NCBI GenBank assembly: GCA_947585665.1
Contig: CANPXE010000005.1
Span: forward strand, 64,760 to 109,557
Source: an uncultured Bacilli bacterium
GTDB lineage: Bacteria; Bacillota_I; Bacilli_A; RF39; UBA660
DNA length: 44,798 nt
Direction of reading: 5' to 3'
Position numbers and translations under genes: made by a program. The notes beneath the pieces were generated by a model, which was not told where the DNA came from, did no database searches, and was given only the letters and a program-made list of their open reading frames with translations. Positions 16,210-24,769 of the stretch are shown piece by piece. Within the stretch, counting starts at the first letter, position 1. Every line of letters begins with the position of its first letter.

Positions 16210-17140
16210 ATTTTCTTTTAAAACTTGGTGGTTTTTGATGTGAAATAATTCTTTTATTACTATGTAAATAAATTTTATTATTAAGTTTTCTTTTCATTAA
16301 AATAAATATATATACAATACCAGCAACAAATAATAGAGGGAAAATTAAACTTCCAAAATTATTTTCACTTTTAGTATTATTACTACTTAAAATATTATTA
16401 TTCTGATTAGTTACATTATTAGAAGTAGAATTGTCTTCATTAGAAATAGAATTATCTTCATTATTATTTTGAATATTATATTCAAAATCAGGATCATTTT
16501 TACTAATGTCTTTATCATCTAAAGTAAAACTAAATTTAATCTTTGTAACTTCACCATATTTTAAACTCCAAGATAATTTATTATTATCTTCATCAAATTT
16601 TGTAGCATTATTTTCAATAACTTTAGTATTTTTAGGCAAGACAATAGAATAATAAAATTCTAAATCTGTAGAATCATACTCACCTTCATCTATATTATAT
16701 TCTTTCATTAAATCTTTTTCTTCTTGAGACAAAGAAAAATCATAAGTAAAGTTAGCGCTATAAGTAGTAATATTTTGTTTCTTATTTTTAGTAAATAATT
16801 TTATTTTATCTTTGTCTTGATCAAATAACTTAGTAAGTTCAATAACCATTTCTTCACTACTACTCAAATCATCAATATTAGAAAAAGTAGTATAAACCTT
16901 TATACCTTGATATTGTTCATCAACATAATTTTCAACTTGATAACCTTTTTGTTCATAAACTGCTTTTGCTTCAGCAAAAGAACTTTCTAAGGAAGATGAA
17001 TAATCCTTTTGAATGGAATCAATAATCGTAATATTAAACTTTTTATCACTACCTAAAGTCATGGTATATTCATATTTAACACAACCGCACAAAATTGTAG
17101 TAAGACAAATTAAAAATAATAATTTTATTTTATTTTTCAT
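16208..17140 (-). CDS. Membrane-anchored lipoprotein, LppM-like domain
   Basis: 310 residues. A signal peptide with lipobox L17-C18-G19-C20 predicts lipidation at Cys20 and location on the outer face of the membrane. The domain starts VKYEYTMTLGSDKKFNITI and has an alternating beta/helix character ending WSLKYGEVTKIKFSFTLDD, resembling the LppM-type domain of Gram-positive lipoproteins. An Asn/Ser-rich linker follows, then a transmembrane helix (SLIFPLLFVAGIVYIFILM) and a basic tail. The protein is therefore anchored at both ends. Shine-Dalgarno AAGGTGAATC. It sits between ylbE- and U32/ylbF genes. Function unknown. Confidence 0.78.
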   Translation of the reverse strand: MKNKIKLLFLICLTTILCGCVKYEYTMTLGSDKKFNITIIDSIQKDYSSSLESSFAEAKAVYEQKGYQVENYVDEQYQGIKVYTTFSNIDDLSSSEEMVIELTKLFDQDKDKIKLFTKNKKQNITTYSANFTYDFSLSQEEKDLMKEYNIDEGEYDSTDLEFYYSIVLPKNTKVIENNATKFDEDNNKLSWSLKYGEVTKIKFSFTLDDKDISKNDPDFEYNIQNNNEDNSISNEDNSTSNNVTNQNNNILSSNNTKSENNFGSLIFPLLFVAGIVYIFILMKRKLNNKIYLHSNKRIISHQKPPSFKRK

Positions 17141-17195
17141 GATTCACCTTCTTACTACTCTTTTACTCTATAAGTATATCATATTTAATGACATA

Positions 17196-17221
17196 TAAAA
17201 AGATAGAAATATTTCTATCTT
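17196..17221 (-). terminator. Terminator overlapping the ylbE-like stop codon
   Basis: AAGATAGAAAT (17200-17210) is directly followed by its complement ATTTCTATCTT (17211-17221), giving a hairpin with a small loop and a T-rich tail leftward. The TAG stop (17215-17217) is inside it. Confidence 0.8.
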
Positions 17222-17436
17222 AAAATATTTAAAAAAGTATTAGCGAGTTCTATTTTTTGACCAAGATTATTAATTTTATCAGCCATCGTTATCTTTAAAT
17301 CTTGACGCATTCGATTTTCAAGTTCTTTTAAAGAAATTTCGTTACGCATAATTGCTTTATACAAATAGGAATTATATTTTAGATATTGATATAGTTCGGG
17401 ATTTTCACGAATCTTATAAATTAAGTTTTGATTCAT
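17215..17436 (-). CDS. YlbE-like protein
   Basis: A 73-residue protein resembling YlbE of Bacillus: it opens MNQNLIYKIRENPELYQYLKYNSYLYK and continues with a helical, charged C-terminus. YlbE-like proteins are small and of unknown function. It starts one base into the stop of the ylbD-like gene (TAATG), so translation is coupled. The pairing and order YlbD-YlbE, near YlbF and RsmD, matches the Bacillus ylb region and raises confidence in this otherwise short call. Confidence 0.75.
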   Translation of the reverse strand: MNQNLIYKIRENPELYQYLKYNSYLYKAIMRNEISLKELENRMRQDLKITMADKINNLGQKIELANTFLNILR

Positions 17437-17780
17437 TAATCATCCATGTGATGATATTGATACCTAGGTTGGTAATTATTATTTTGAGTATTCTTATTAT
17501 TAGTACTAAAGTTTTGAATCATGGAAATAGTATTTTGAATACTATCAATACCACTTTGTAATTTATCTAAATCAATTCCTTTAATTGTATTAATGATATC
17601 CGTAAAAGAATTACTTATACTTTTTGGTTTATCTTTTAAATATTCATCCCATATAGAATTATTTTCACCATATAATTCATATATCTCATAAATTTTTTGC
17701 CAGGAACTATTGTTGTTTTGGACATATTCAATTAGTTTTGGTTTTCTTCTAACAAAAGCTTTAAAATCTTCTTTCGACAT
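17436..17780 (-). CDS. YlbD-like protein
   Basis: 114 residues, with the N-terminal motif of the YlbD family: FKAFVRRKPKLIEYV, SWQKIYEIYELYGE and WDEYL. The C-terminus is an Asn/Gln-rich, low-complexity tail ending YHHMDD. In spore-formers YlbD is annotated as a putative spore-coat protein; nothing here shows sporulation, so no function is claimed. Its Shine-Dalgarno AGGTGA is part of the 3' arm of the hairpin at 17784-17815, leaving only six T before the ATG. Expression may therefore depend on opening that hairpin. Confidence 0.75.
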   Translation of the reverse strand: MSKEDFKAFVRRKPKLIEYVQNNNSSWQKIYEIYELYGENNSIWDEYLKDKPKSISNSFTDIINTIKGIDLDKLQSGIDSIQNTISMIQNFSTNNKNTQNNNYQPRYQYHHMDD

Positions 17781-17815
17781 AAAAAATCACCTACTCTATA
17801 ATATGCAGGTGATTT
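17781..17815 (-). terminator. parC terminator-like hairpin that sequesters the ylbD Shine-Dalgarno
   Basis: AAATCACCT (17784-17792) pairs with AGGTGATTT (17807-17815), loop 14. Leftward the stem is followed by a U tract that directly precedes the ATG of the ylbD-like gene. It could end parC mRNA and also gate ylbD translation. Confidence 0.75.
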
Positions 17816-17819
17816 AATT

Positions 17820-20339
17820 TTACTCATCAATATTGATAAAGTCATCAATGGTCATTAAACGATCATCTATTTCTTTTAAAGAGACTTTAGCTTGTTCTTT
17901 TTCTTCTTTAATGACAACTTGTTCTTTTAAACTATCTTTCTTTTGTAGTTCAGCATTGAGATAAGCATCAACAAGACGCCCTTTTACCAATTGTGAACCA
18001 GTTGAATAACGATCCATTATTGGTATTTCGGTATTTTTGATAACTTTGATATCATTTCCTTTAAGGCCAATAAAGTCTTTGTTATTATTGACAAAAGTTT
18101 TAATGATACGATAAGGGTTCGTCTTAACTTCACGTAGAACTAATAGTCCTCTCTTAGCACGAGTAGTCTTTTCAAAGTCGGATATCTTAACACGTTTTCC
18201 GGTTCCTTTATCAGTAATAATTGTGACATATTCCGCTGTTTCTTTATCAAAGCAAGAAGTGTTGACCACAAAATCATCTTTTAGATTTATTGATTTAACA
18301 CCACTAGCACGAAGACTGACAACCGGAATTTCACTGACATCATACCATAAACCATATGATTTATTAGTACCGACAAAGATATCGTTATGTTCAACAATAA
18401 AGGCATTTATTAAAACATCTTTTTCTTTTAGTTTCATACAAGTAATTGGTTTTAAAACACGACTCGTTTTAAATTCTTGTAAAGATGTACGTTTAATCAT
18501 ACCATTTTTAGTGGCCGTTATAACGTCAACTTGACGATTGAAGTCAGTAACCGGAATGACACTAACGACTTCTTCACCACTATCTAAACGAGCAATATTA
18601 CTCAAATGTTTTCCCATATCTTTCCATACACATATAGGTAATTCAAAAACAGGAACATTAAAGTAATTACCAAAATTAGTAAAGACTAATAAATTATCTA
18701 AAGTATTTAATTCATATAGACCAATTAAATAGTCACCATCTTTTAAAGTAGTTTCTTCACTGGACGCTTGATAACTTCTTAAAGATGTACGTTTAATATA
18801 ACCATCTTTAGTAAGAGCAACGATAACATCTTCTTTAGAAATCATTACGGTATTATCGATCTTAATTTCGGTTATCTCATCTTTAATATCGGTTTTTCTT
18901 GGAACTGCATATTCTTTTTTAATCTTACGAAGTTCTTCTTTCATAACATTCTTTAATACTTCTTCATCACTTAAAATTAGTTCTAGTCCTTTAATCATTT
19001 TTCTTAGATTTTCCATTTCTTGTTCAAGTTCAACAACATCGGTATTAGTTAGACGATAAAGTTGCAAAGTGACGATAGCATCAGCTTGTTTTTCACTAAA
19101 TTCGAATTCTTTAACAAGATTTTGAATAGCATCGGCTTTATTTTTACTAGCACGAATGACACGAATTACTTCATCGAGAATGGAAATACATTTAATCAAA
19201 CCTTCGACGATGTGGAAACGAGCTTTAGCATGTTCCAAATCAAACTTTGTTCTTCTTAATATTACTTCTTTATGATGGGCAATATAGGCATCAAGCATTT
19301 CTAAAATACCTAATTGTTTAGGACAACGGTTGACGATTGCTACCATGTTGAAGTTATAAGTTATTTGTAATTCAGTATTTTTAAGTAAATAATTTAAAAT
19401 TAATTCACGATTGGCATCTTTCTTACAATCAATAGCAATTCTTAAGCCATCTTTATCCGATTCATCACGAATTTCAATCATGCCTTCAATTTTCTTTTCA
19501 ATACGAATTTCATCAATTTTACGGACTAATTGGGCTTTGTTTACTTCATAAGGAATTTCTGTAATAGCAAGTGTAAGTTTTCCTTTAACATCTTCCCAAG
19601 CCGTACGCGATTTAACAATAATGCGTCCACGACCATCTGTATAAGCTTTTCTTATTTCATTAAGTCCTTCGACAATACCACCAGTTGGAAAGTCAGGTCC
19701 TTTAACAATCTCCATAATTGTTTCAAGACGACAATTAGGTGAATCGATTCTTTTTATTGTTGCATCAATTACTTCGCCTAAATTATGTGGCGGAATATTA
19801 GTGGCATATCCTGCCGAAATTCCCATAGTTCCATTGACGAGCAAATTAGGAAACTTTGCTGGTAAAACCGTTGGCTCAAGTTCCGTATCGTCAAAGTTAG
19901 GTGCCATAGCGACAGTATTGCGGTCCAAATCTTTTAATAGTTCATTACTAATCTTCGCAAGACGAGCTTCAGTATAACGCATAGCTGCTGGACTATCACC
20001 ATCCATTGAACCATTATTACCATGCATATCAATATATGGGGTATTTTGCTTCCACCATTGACTCATACGAACCATAGCGTCATAGATAGAACTATCACCA
20101 TGTGGGTGATAATTACCCATAACGGCACCGACAGTTTTCGCACTCTTACGATATGGCTTATCATAAGTATTCTTTTCGCGATACATACCATAAAGAATTC
20201 TTCTTTGAACGGGCTTTAGTCCATCACGGACATCTGGAATAGCACGATCTTGAATGATATATTTCGAATATCTTCCAAAGCGTTCCCCCATTATTTCTTC
20301 TAAAGAATACTCATATATTTTATCAATAATATCTTCCAT
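17820..20339 (-). CDS. parC: DNA topoisomerase IV subunit A
   Basis: 839 residues. ParC cuts and rejoins DNA in the ParC2ParE2 decatenase. It opens MEDIIDKIYEYSLEEIMGERFGRYSKYI, with RAIPDVRDGLKPVQRRILY, the quinolone-determining stretch HPHGDSSIYDAMVRMSQWWK and the active-site tyrosine in AAMRYTEARL. SQWWK rather than the GyrA-type AQDF indicates ParC over GyrA. The C-terminal domain has degenerate beta-propeller repeats (DGYIKRTSL, NGMIKRTSL) and no GyrA-box that I can see. Start chosen at ATG 20339, with GAGTG six bases upstream; a longer start at 20360 has no Shine-Dalgarno. It follows parE by 30 bases. Confidence 0.93.
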   Translation of the reverse strand: MEDIIDKIYEYSLEEIMGERFGRYSKYIIQDRAIPDVRDGLKPVQRRILYGMYREKNTYDKPYRKSAKTVGAVMGNYHPHGDSSIYDAMVRMSQWWKQNTPYIDMHGNNGSMDGDSPAAMRYTEARLAKISNELLKDLDRNTVAMAPNFDDTELEPTVLPAKFPNLLVNGTMGISAGYATNIPPHNLGEVIDATIKRIDSPNCRLETIMEIVKGPDFPTGGIVEGLNEIRKAYTDGRGRIIVKSRTAWEDVKGKLTLAITEIPYEVNKAQLVRKIDEIRIEKKIEGMIEIRDESDKDGLRIAIDCKKDANRELILNYLLKNTELQITYNFNMVAIVNRCPKQLGILEMLDAYIAHHKEVILRRTKFDLEHAKARFHIVEGLIKCISILDEVIRVIRASKNKADAIQNLVKEFEFSEKQADAIVTLQLYRLTNTDVVELEQEMENLRKMIKGLELILSDEEVLKNVMKEELRKIKKEYAVPRKTDIKDEITEIKIDNTVMISKEDVIVALTKDGYIKRTSLRSYQASSEETTLKDGDYLIGLYELNTLDNLLVFTNFGNYFNVPVFELPICVWKDMGKHLSNIARLDSGEEVVSVIPVTDFNRQVDVITATKNGMIKRTSLQEFKTSRVLKPITCMKLKEKDVLINAFIVEHNDIFVGTNKSYGLWYDVSEIPVVSLRASGVKSINLKDDFVVNTSCFDKETAEYVTIITDKGTGKRVKISDFEKTTRAKRGLLVLREVKTNPYRIIKTFVNNNKDFIGLKGNDIKVIKNTEIPIMDRYSTGSQLVKGRLVDAYLNAELQKKDSLKEQVVIKEEKEQAKVSLKEIDDRLMTIDDFINIDE

Positions 20340-20369
20340 AGTTTTCACTCTTTTCTGCATTTAAAATTG

Positions 20370-22286
20370 TTAACTCGTTGCCTTCTTTATTTCAAAGTCA
20401 TCCTCCAAAGAGAAAATGACGTTTTGTTCAATCCATTCTTTTCTTGGCTCAACAGCATCTCCCATCAAAACACTAACACGTTTTTCAACTAAGGCTGCAT
20501 CTTCAATGGTGACACGAATTAATGTTCTCGTTCCAGGATTCATAGTCGTTTCGGCAAGTTGTTCGGCATTCATTTCACCAAGACCTTTATATCTTTGAAC
20601 TTCACATTTTTTATCTTTCGTCTTTTCTTTCATCTCATCCATACTGTAAGCATACTCGGTTGTTTTACCATAACTTATCTTAAATAGTGGTGGTAAAGCA
20701 ATGTATACTTTTCCTGCTTCAATTAATGGTTTCATGTAGCGATAAAAGAAAGTTAATAATAAACATTGAATATGGGCTCCATCATCATCAGCATCGGTCA
20801 TAATAATAACTTTATCATATTCACAATCATCAATTTCAAAATTAGGAGTAATACCTGCACCAATCGTATAAATCATCGTATTTATTTCTTCATTTTTGAA
20901 TATATCATCAAGAGTAGCACGTTCCGTATTAATAACTTTACCACGAAGAGGAAGAATAGCTTGAAACTTACGATCGCGCCCTTGTTTAGCACTACCACCG
21001 GCAGAATCTCCCTCAACTAAGAATAATTCATTCTTATTTTTATTACGTGTTTGAGCTGGTGTAAGTTTTCCTGATAAGTTACGTTCTTTCTTACTACCCG
21101 TTTTACCTTTACGAGCATCTTCTCTTGCTTTACGAGCGGCTTCACGAGCCGTTTTACTACGTAAAGATTTTTCTATAATATCCGTTGCTATCTTTTTATT
21201 TTCCTCTAAAAAGAATTGAAGTTTTTCACTGACAAAGGCTTCAACCGCTACACGAGCAACTGGTGAACCTAATTTTCCTTTGGTTTGACCTTCAAACTGT
21301 AATAAAGCTTCGGGTATTTTCAAAGAAATGATAGCCGTTAATCCTTCACGGACATCACTACCTTCAAAAGTTTTATCTTTTCCTTTAATATAACCATTAT
21401 TTTTAGCATAATCATTAAAGACTCTTGTTAGAGCTGTTTTAAAACCAACTTCATGGGTTCCTCCATCAACCGTTTTAACGTTATTGACAAAAGAGACAAT
21501 ATTTTCATTATAAGTATCGGTATATTGAAGAGCAACATCAATTTCAATATCATCTTTTACACCTTCAAAATTGATAACTTTATGTAAGACATTTTTATCT
21601 TCATTTAAATATTCAACAAATTGACTAACACCATTTTCATAACAATATTTATTGTCACGTCCTGTTTCTTCGTCAATTACTTCGATTGTTAATCCTTTAA
21701 TCAAAAAAGCTGACTCCTGCATTCTCTCACAAATCGTACTGAAAGAAAAAGTCGTCGTTGAAAAAATCGTATCATCTGGTAAAAAACGAACGGTTGTCCC
21801 CGTACGATTAGTCGTTCCAATTTTTTTCAATGGCTCTTTGACATGACCTCCATTTTCGAAAGATATGACATATTCTTCTTTATCTTTCTTAATATTTACT
21901 TCCATCCATTTTGATAAAGCATTAACAACGCTTGCCCCAACACCATGAAGTCCACCTGATACTTTATATCCAGCTTCTTCAAACTTACCACCAGCGTGTA
22001 AAATAGTATAGATAACTTCTGGTGTTGATTTACCTGATGCGTGCATTCCTGTTGGAACTCCTCGACCATGGTCTTCTATACTTATACTTTTATCTTTGTG
22101 AATTGTAACCTTAATATAATCACCAAAACCATTGATAGCTTCATCGATTGCATTATCAACTATTTCCCATACTAGATGATGTAATCCTCTTTTATCAGTA
22201 GAACCGATATACATTCCCGGACGTTTTCTTACTGCATCGAGTCCTTCTAGTATTTTGATAGAACTTTCATCATATTTTACTGCCAT
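20370..22286 (-). CDS. parE: DNA topoisomerase IV subunit B
   Basis: 638 residues, the ATPase subunit of topoisomerase IV. GHKL ATP site: WEIVDNAIDEA, EDHGRGVPTG, LHGVGASVVNALS. TOPRIM region: LVEGDSAGGSAKQGRDR and IMTDADDDGAHI. The C-terminal VQRYKGLGEMNAEQLAETTM is in the form typical of ParE. Length is close to Gram-positive ParE/GyrB. Gene order parE-parC in one transcript supports topoisomerase IV. The ATG has AGGAG upstream and a TATAAT -10 at 22307-22312. Confidence 0.94.
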   Translation of the reverse strand: MAVKYDESSIKILEGLDAVRKRPGMYIGSTDKRGLHHLVWEIVDNAIDEAINGFGDYIKVTIHKDKSISIEDHGRGVPTGMHASGKSTPEVIYTILHAGGKFEEAGYKVSGGLHGVGASVVNALSKWMEVNIKKDKEEYVISFENGGHVKEPLKKIGTTNRTGTTVRFLPDDTIFSTTTFSFSTICERMQESAFLIKGLTIEVIDEETGRDNKYCYENGVSQFVEYLNEDKNVLHKVINFEGVKDDIEIDVALQYTDTYNENIVSFVNNVKTVDGGTHEVGFKTALTRVFNDYAKNNGYIKGKDKTFEGSDVREGLTAIISLKIPEALLQFEGQTKGKLGSPVARVAVEAFVSEKLQFFLEENKKIATDIIEKSLRSKTAREAARKAREDARKGKTGSKKERNLSGKLTPAQTRNKNKNELFLVEGDSAGGSAKQGRDRKFQAILPLRGKVINTERATLDDIFKNEEINTMIYTIGAGITPNFEIDDCEYDKVIIMTDADDDGAHIQCLLLTFFYRYMKPLIEAGKVYIALPPLFKISYGKTTEYAYSMDEMKEKTKDKKCEVQRYKGLGEMNAEQLAETTMNPGTRTLIRVTIEDAALVEKRVSVLMGDAVEPRKEWIEQNVIFSLEDDFEIKKATS

Positions 22287-22306
22287 AAACTATCATCTCC
22301 TAATAC

Positions 22307-22312
22307 ATTATA
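22307..22312 (-). promoter_or_regulatory. Likely -10 element for parE-parC
   Basis: TATAAT read leftward, about 20 bases before the parE start. The -35 region is only a T-run, so the match is partial. Confidence 0.45.
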
Positions 22313-22327
22313 ACAAAAAAATTGCCT

Positions 22328-22352
22328 AAAAAAAAGAAAATCTAATCGATTT
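22328..22352 (-). terminator. Possible terminator of the 22378-23247 gene
   Basis: AAATC (22338-22342) and GATTT (22348-22352) form a short 5-bp stem, followed leftward by a long U tract. The stem is weak. Confidence 0.4.
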
Positions 22353-22377
22353 GACTAGAAATTCATTTTAAAATCAA

Positions 22378-23247
22378 TTAATTATCGAATAATGATAATT
22401 GATTATCATCTCTTGGTTCTTTTCTTTTTACATAACTTTTTTGTCTTGCTTCTTCAAATTGTTCAACAAAACTAGGCTTTTTTTCTTGAACTTTAGGTGC
22501 AACCATTTTTTGATATTCTTCTTTGAAGAAGGCTTCACTCTTTATGTGTTCATATCTTTTACTAAAACGATATAGTTCACGAAAGTTCTTATATCTTGCG
22601 ATTTTATCGACAAAGTCAATTTTAAACGCTTCTAAATCTTCGGTTAAACTATCATTTTGCGTACTACCATTTTGATTATTATTATTTTTTACTCTAATGG
22701 CATTATGATAAGCAACAATAGAATCAACAAAAGCTCCCGCTAAATGAAAATCTTTAAGATTACTATCAAAACACTTTTGTAGTTCCGTTACGAAATCACA
22801 ATCAGGATCTTCAATCATGTCAACAAGTTTTGATACTTGATGAATAGTTGTTTGATCTTTTTTATTAATATAACTACCATCAGCAACCTCGGCCACATGC
22901 GCAAGAATTGGATCATCGAAAGATAAGCGCATTTGTTGAACTGCACCATTATTTAAAAAGGCGACAAACGAAGTAGTTGCTTTATAATCAAATGGATAGA
23001 TTTCTGTACCAATAACACTTAAAAATTGATCAAAACCTTTAAAACGATTAGTAATAGCATCAAAGAATGCTAATGTATTTTTAGTAATAGTTCTTTCTTT
23101 TTTAGTTTGATATTTGCTCTTTTTATCAGTAAGTGGTTCAATTGGTACTAAATAACCAACACCATCCTTATCAAATTGAAGAGCATCTTGTCCACCATGC
23201 GTTCTTTGTAAAATCAACATATAACGATTTACTATCTTATTAGGCAT
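22378..23247 (-). CDS. Hypothetical protein ending in a beta-clamp-binding-like QLSLF motif
   Basis: 289 residues, family not recognised. The N-terminus MPNKIVNRYMLILQRTHGGQDALQF and a central acidic/helical region (HQVSKLVDMIEDPDCDFVTELQKCF) suggest a soluble protein. An Asn/Gln-rich linker lies near residue 190. The final residues are NQLSLFDN. QLSLF matches the canonical pentapeptide QL(S/D)LF that binds the DnaN sliding clamp in several DNA-handling proteins. It lies just upstream of parE and downstream of the membrane-protein quartet. Shine-Dalgarno AAGGGGGG is strong. A DNA-linked role is suggested only by the C-terminal motif. Confidence 0.75.
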   Translation of the reverse strand: MPNKIVNRYMLILQRTHGGQDALQFDKDGVGYLVPIEPLTDKKSKYQTKKERTITKNTLAFFDAITNRFKGFDQFLSVIGTEIYPFDYKATTSFVAFLNNGAVQQMRLSFDDPILAHVAEVADGSYINKKDQTTIHQVSKLVDMIEDPDCDFVTELQKCFDSNLKDFHLAGAFVDSIVAYHNAIRVKNNNNQNGSTQNDSLTEDLEAFKIDFVDKIARYKNFRELYRFSKRYEHIKSEAFFKEEYQKMVAPKVQEKKPSFVEQFEEARQKSYVKRKEPRDDNQLSLFDN

Positions 23248-23268
23248 AACTTTCCCCCCTTTTTATTT

Positions 23269-23958
23269 CTAATTCTTCTTATCTTGTTGCAAAATTTTCT
23301 TTTTGATACCTTGTAATGTCCTATTATCAAGGCTTTCGATATTATTTAAATTTATTCCTTCATTGTATATTTCTTCAGGATAAGGTGTTCTTTCCGTTGG
23401 ATAAATATCATAGCGAATAATTGGTGCAGTATGGGATAAATCAACGTCACGCACTTCATCCACTTCACGATGAATCAACTCATCAACTGAAGATTTATTT
23501 TTAATAACCCAATTAACTAATTTCATTTCACGAACTAATTTAAAAGATTTTGGTGTTAGCGTTAGTGGAATAGCATACACTAAGGAACCAGCTGCCCAAA
23601 CTGATGCATTTAGAAAATTACCAACACAAGTTTGTAAGACACCATTGAAAAGATAAAGGGATGTCAAAGGCATATTAGATTTTAATTTTCTTTTTAATTC
23701 TTTGATAACTTCCTCATACATTTTCGCAAATTGTTCTTTTTGCGTTTCATCAAGTTCTTCAATCATATCTTGTTCTTTATCAGGTGGACAATTTTTTATA
23801 GTATCAGGTTTATAATTAAAATAAGGTTCAGCATTCCAATAACTAATTGTTAATTCATGATTATGACGATTTAATTTATAATTTCTAATCCAATCAAATT
23901 CCCAAGAAAGTGGTAATTGAAAACCAGATCTATTAGCTATTGTTATGTAATCTTTCAC
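23269..23958 (-). CDS. Membrane protein of duplicated cassette, type A copy 2
   Basis: 229 residues, unknown family. It is a clear paralogue of the 24770-25516 product. Shared features: WIRNYKLNRHNHELTISYWN near the N-terminus, EELDETQKEQFAKMYEEVIKEL, a conserved hydrophobic hairpin (NGVLQTCVGNFLNASVWAAG ... PLTLTPKSFKLVREMKLVNWVI), then REVDEVRDVDLSHTAPI, PEEIYNEGINLNNIESLDN and a lysine-rich end. A GTG start (23958) fits best, with AGGTGA six bases upstream, where the paralogue has ATG. It is last in the quartet, 13 bases after the type B copy 2. The likely topology is soluble ends with a membrane hairpin. Confidence 0.8.
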   Translation of the reverse strand: MKDYITIANRSGFQLPLSWEFDWIRNYKLNRHNHELTISYWNAEPYFNYKPDTIKNCPPDKEQDMIEELDETQKEQFAKMYEEVIKELKRKLKSNMPLTSLYLFNGVLQTCVGNFLNASVWAAGSLVYAIPLTLTPKSFKLVREMKLVNWVIKNKSSVDELIHREVDEVRDVDLSHTAPIIRYDIYPTERTPYPEEIYNEGINLNNIESLDNRTLQGIKKKILQQDKKN

Positions 23959-23971
23959 TTTATCTCACCTA

Positions 23972-24646
23972 CTACTTATTTCTTTTCTTTTCTTGAAAAG
24001 ACATTGTTTTCTTTTTTAACTTTTGTAATTGTTTAGTGCTTAACTCCGAAATATTATTTAAGTTTATCCCATTATTATACATTTCTTCAGAATAAGGAGC
24101 ATCATCAGGATAAACACTATAATCAACAACTGGTGTCAATTGTGATAAATCAGTTTTTCGTTTAGAGTCAACGTCTCTATGTATTACACTATCAGCATCT
24201 TTTTTATTATCAATAATCCAACCAATCAAATGTAAATCTCTTTTTAATTTTAATTTTAAATGCGCAGATGGTAAACTTACAAGGGTAAAACTAGCAAAGA
24301 ATCCACCAGCAAGAAGAGATACTGGAGCTGCTGCAACACCTAACCCTAGAAAAACAAGATTAAGAAATGTTTCATTAGTAATTTCCACTTTTAAATCTTT
24401 TTCAATAGCTTCCACCATTTTATCAAATTGATCTTTTTGCATTTTATCGAGTGTCTGTTGTATATCTTTATCGCCACCACTACGGAAATATATCTTTTTT
24501 GTGCGACCATTCCATTGCGTTATTTCAACAAAATGTTGCTCACGATTTATTTTATAATCAAGGATCCATTTCTTATTGGTTATACCTTTTTCATTAATAG
24601 TATTATTTCCTTCACTATCTTGGTTCATTTCAATATATTTTTGCAT
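23972..24646 (-). CDS. Membrane protein of duplicated cassette, type B copy 2
   Basis: 224 residues, unknown family, paralogous to the 25526-26188 product. Shared features: MQKYIEMNQ start, KKWILDYKINREQHFVEITQWNG, RSGGDKDIQQTLDKMQKDQFDKM, a central membrane hairpin (residues ~92-130), LIGWIIDNKKDADSVIHRDVD, LSQLTPVVDYSVYPDDAPYSEEMYNNGINLNNISEL and a basic end. It is distantly related to type A as well (same Y-K-x-N/D-R-x-x-H, Q-F-x-K-M and E-x-Y-N-x-G-I-N-L-N-N-I positions). The membrane hairpin is alanine/glycine-rich and quite unlike copy 1. The leader shares AAGGATGTGACA and ATATGCCAA with copy 1. Confidence 0.8.
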   Translation of the reverse strand: MQKYIEMNQDSEGNNTINEKGITNKKWILDYKINREQHFVEITQWNGRTKKIYFRSGGDKDIQQTLDKMQKDQFDKMVEAIEKDLKVEITNETFLNLVFLGLGVAAAPVSLLAGGFFASFTLVSLPSAHLKLKLKRDLHLIGWIIDNKKDADSVIHRDVDSKRKTDLSQLTPVVDYSVYPDDAPYSEEMYNNGINLNNISELSTKQLQKLKKKTMSFQEKKRNK

Positions 24647-24690
24647 CTTGTCACATCCTTCATTAAAAAATATCTATATTTGTTTGGCAT

Positions 24691-24696
24691 ATCATA
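24691..24696 (-). promoter_or_regulatory. Possible -10 element for the second membrane-protein pair
   Basis: TATGAT read leftward, followed by ATGCCAA, the same context as the TATAATATGCCAA at 26236 before the first pair. No clear -35. Confidence 0.4.
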
Positions 24697-24769
24697 AATA
24701 CATTTAAAAAATATAGGCTTGGGGGCTCTAATGAAACTAAAATAATATCTAAGCATTCATTATAACTAT

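Noticed and set aside
17820..22286. gyrA/gyrB instead of parC/parE
   Set aside because: The subunit A motif HPHGDSSIYDAMVRMSQWWK and the subunit B VQRYKGLGEMN region look like topoisomerase IV, and I see no GyrA-box. A firm decision needs a tree with the genome's other pair.
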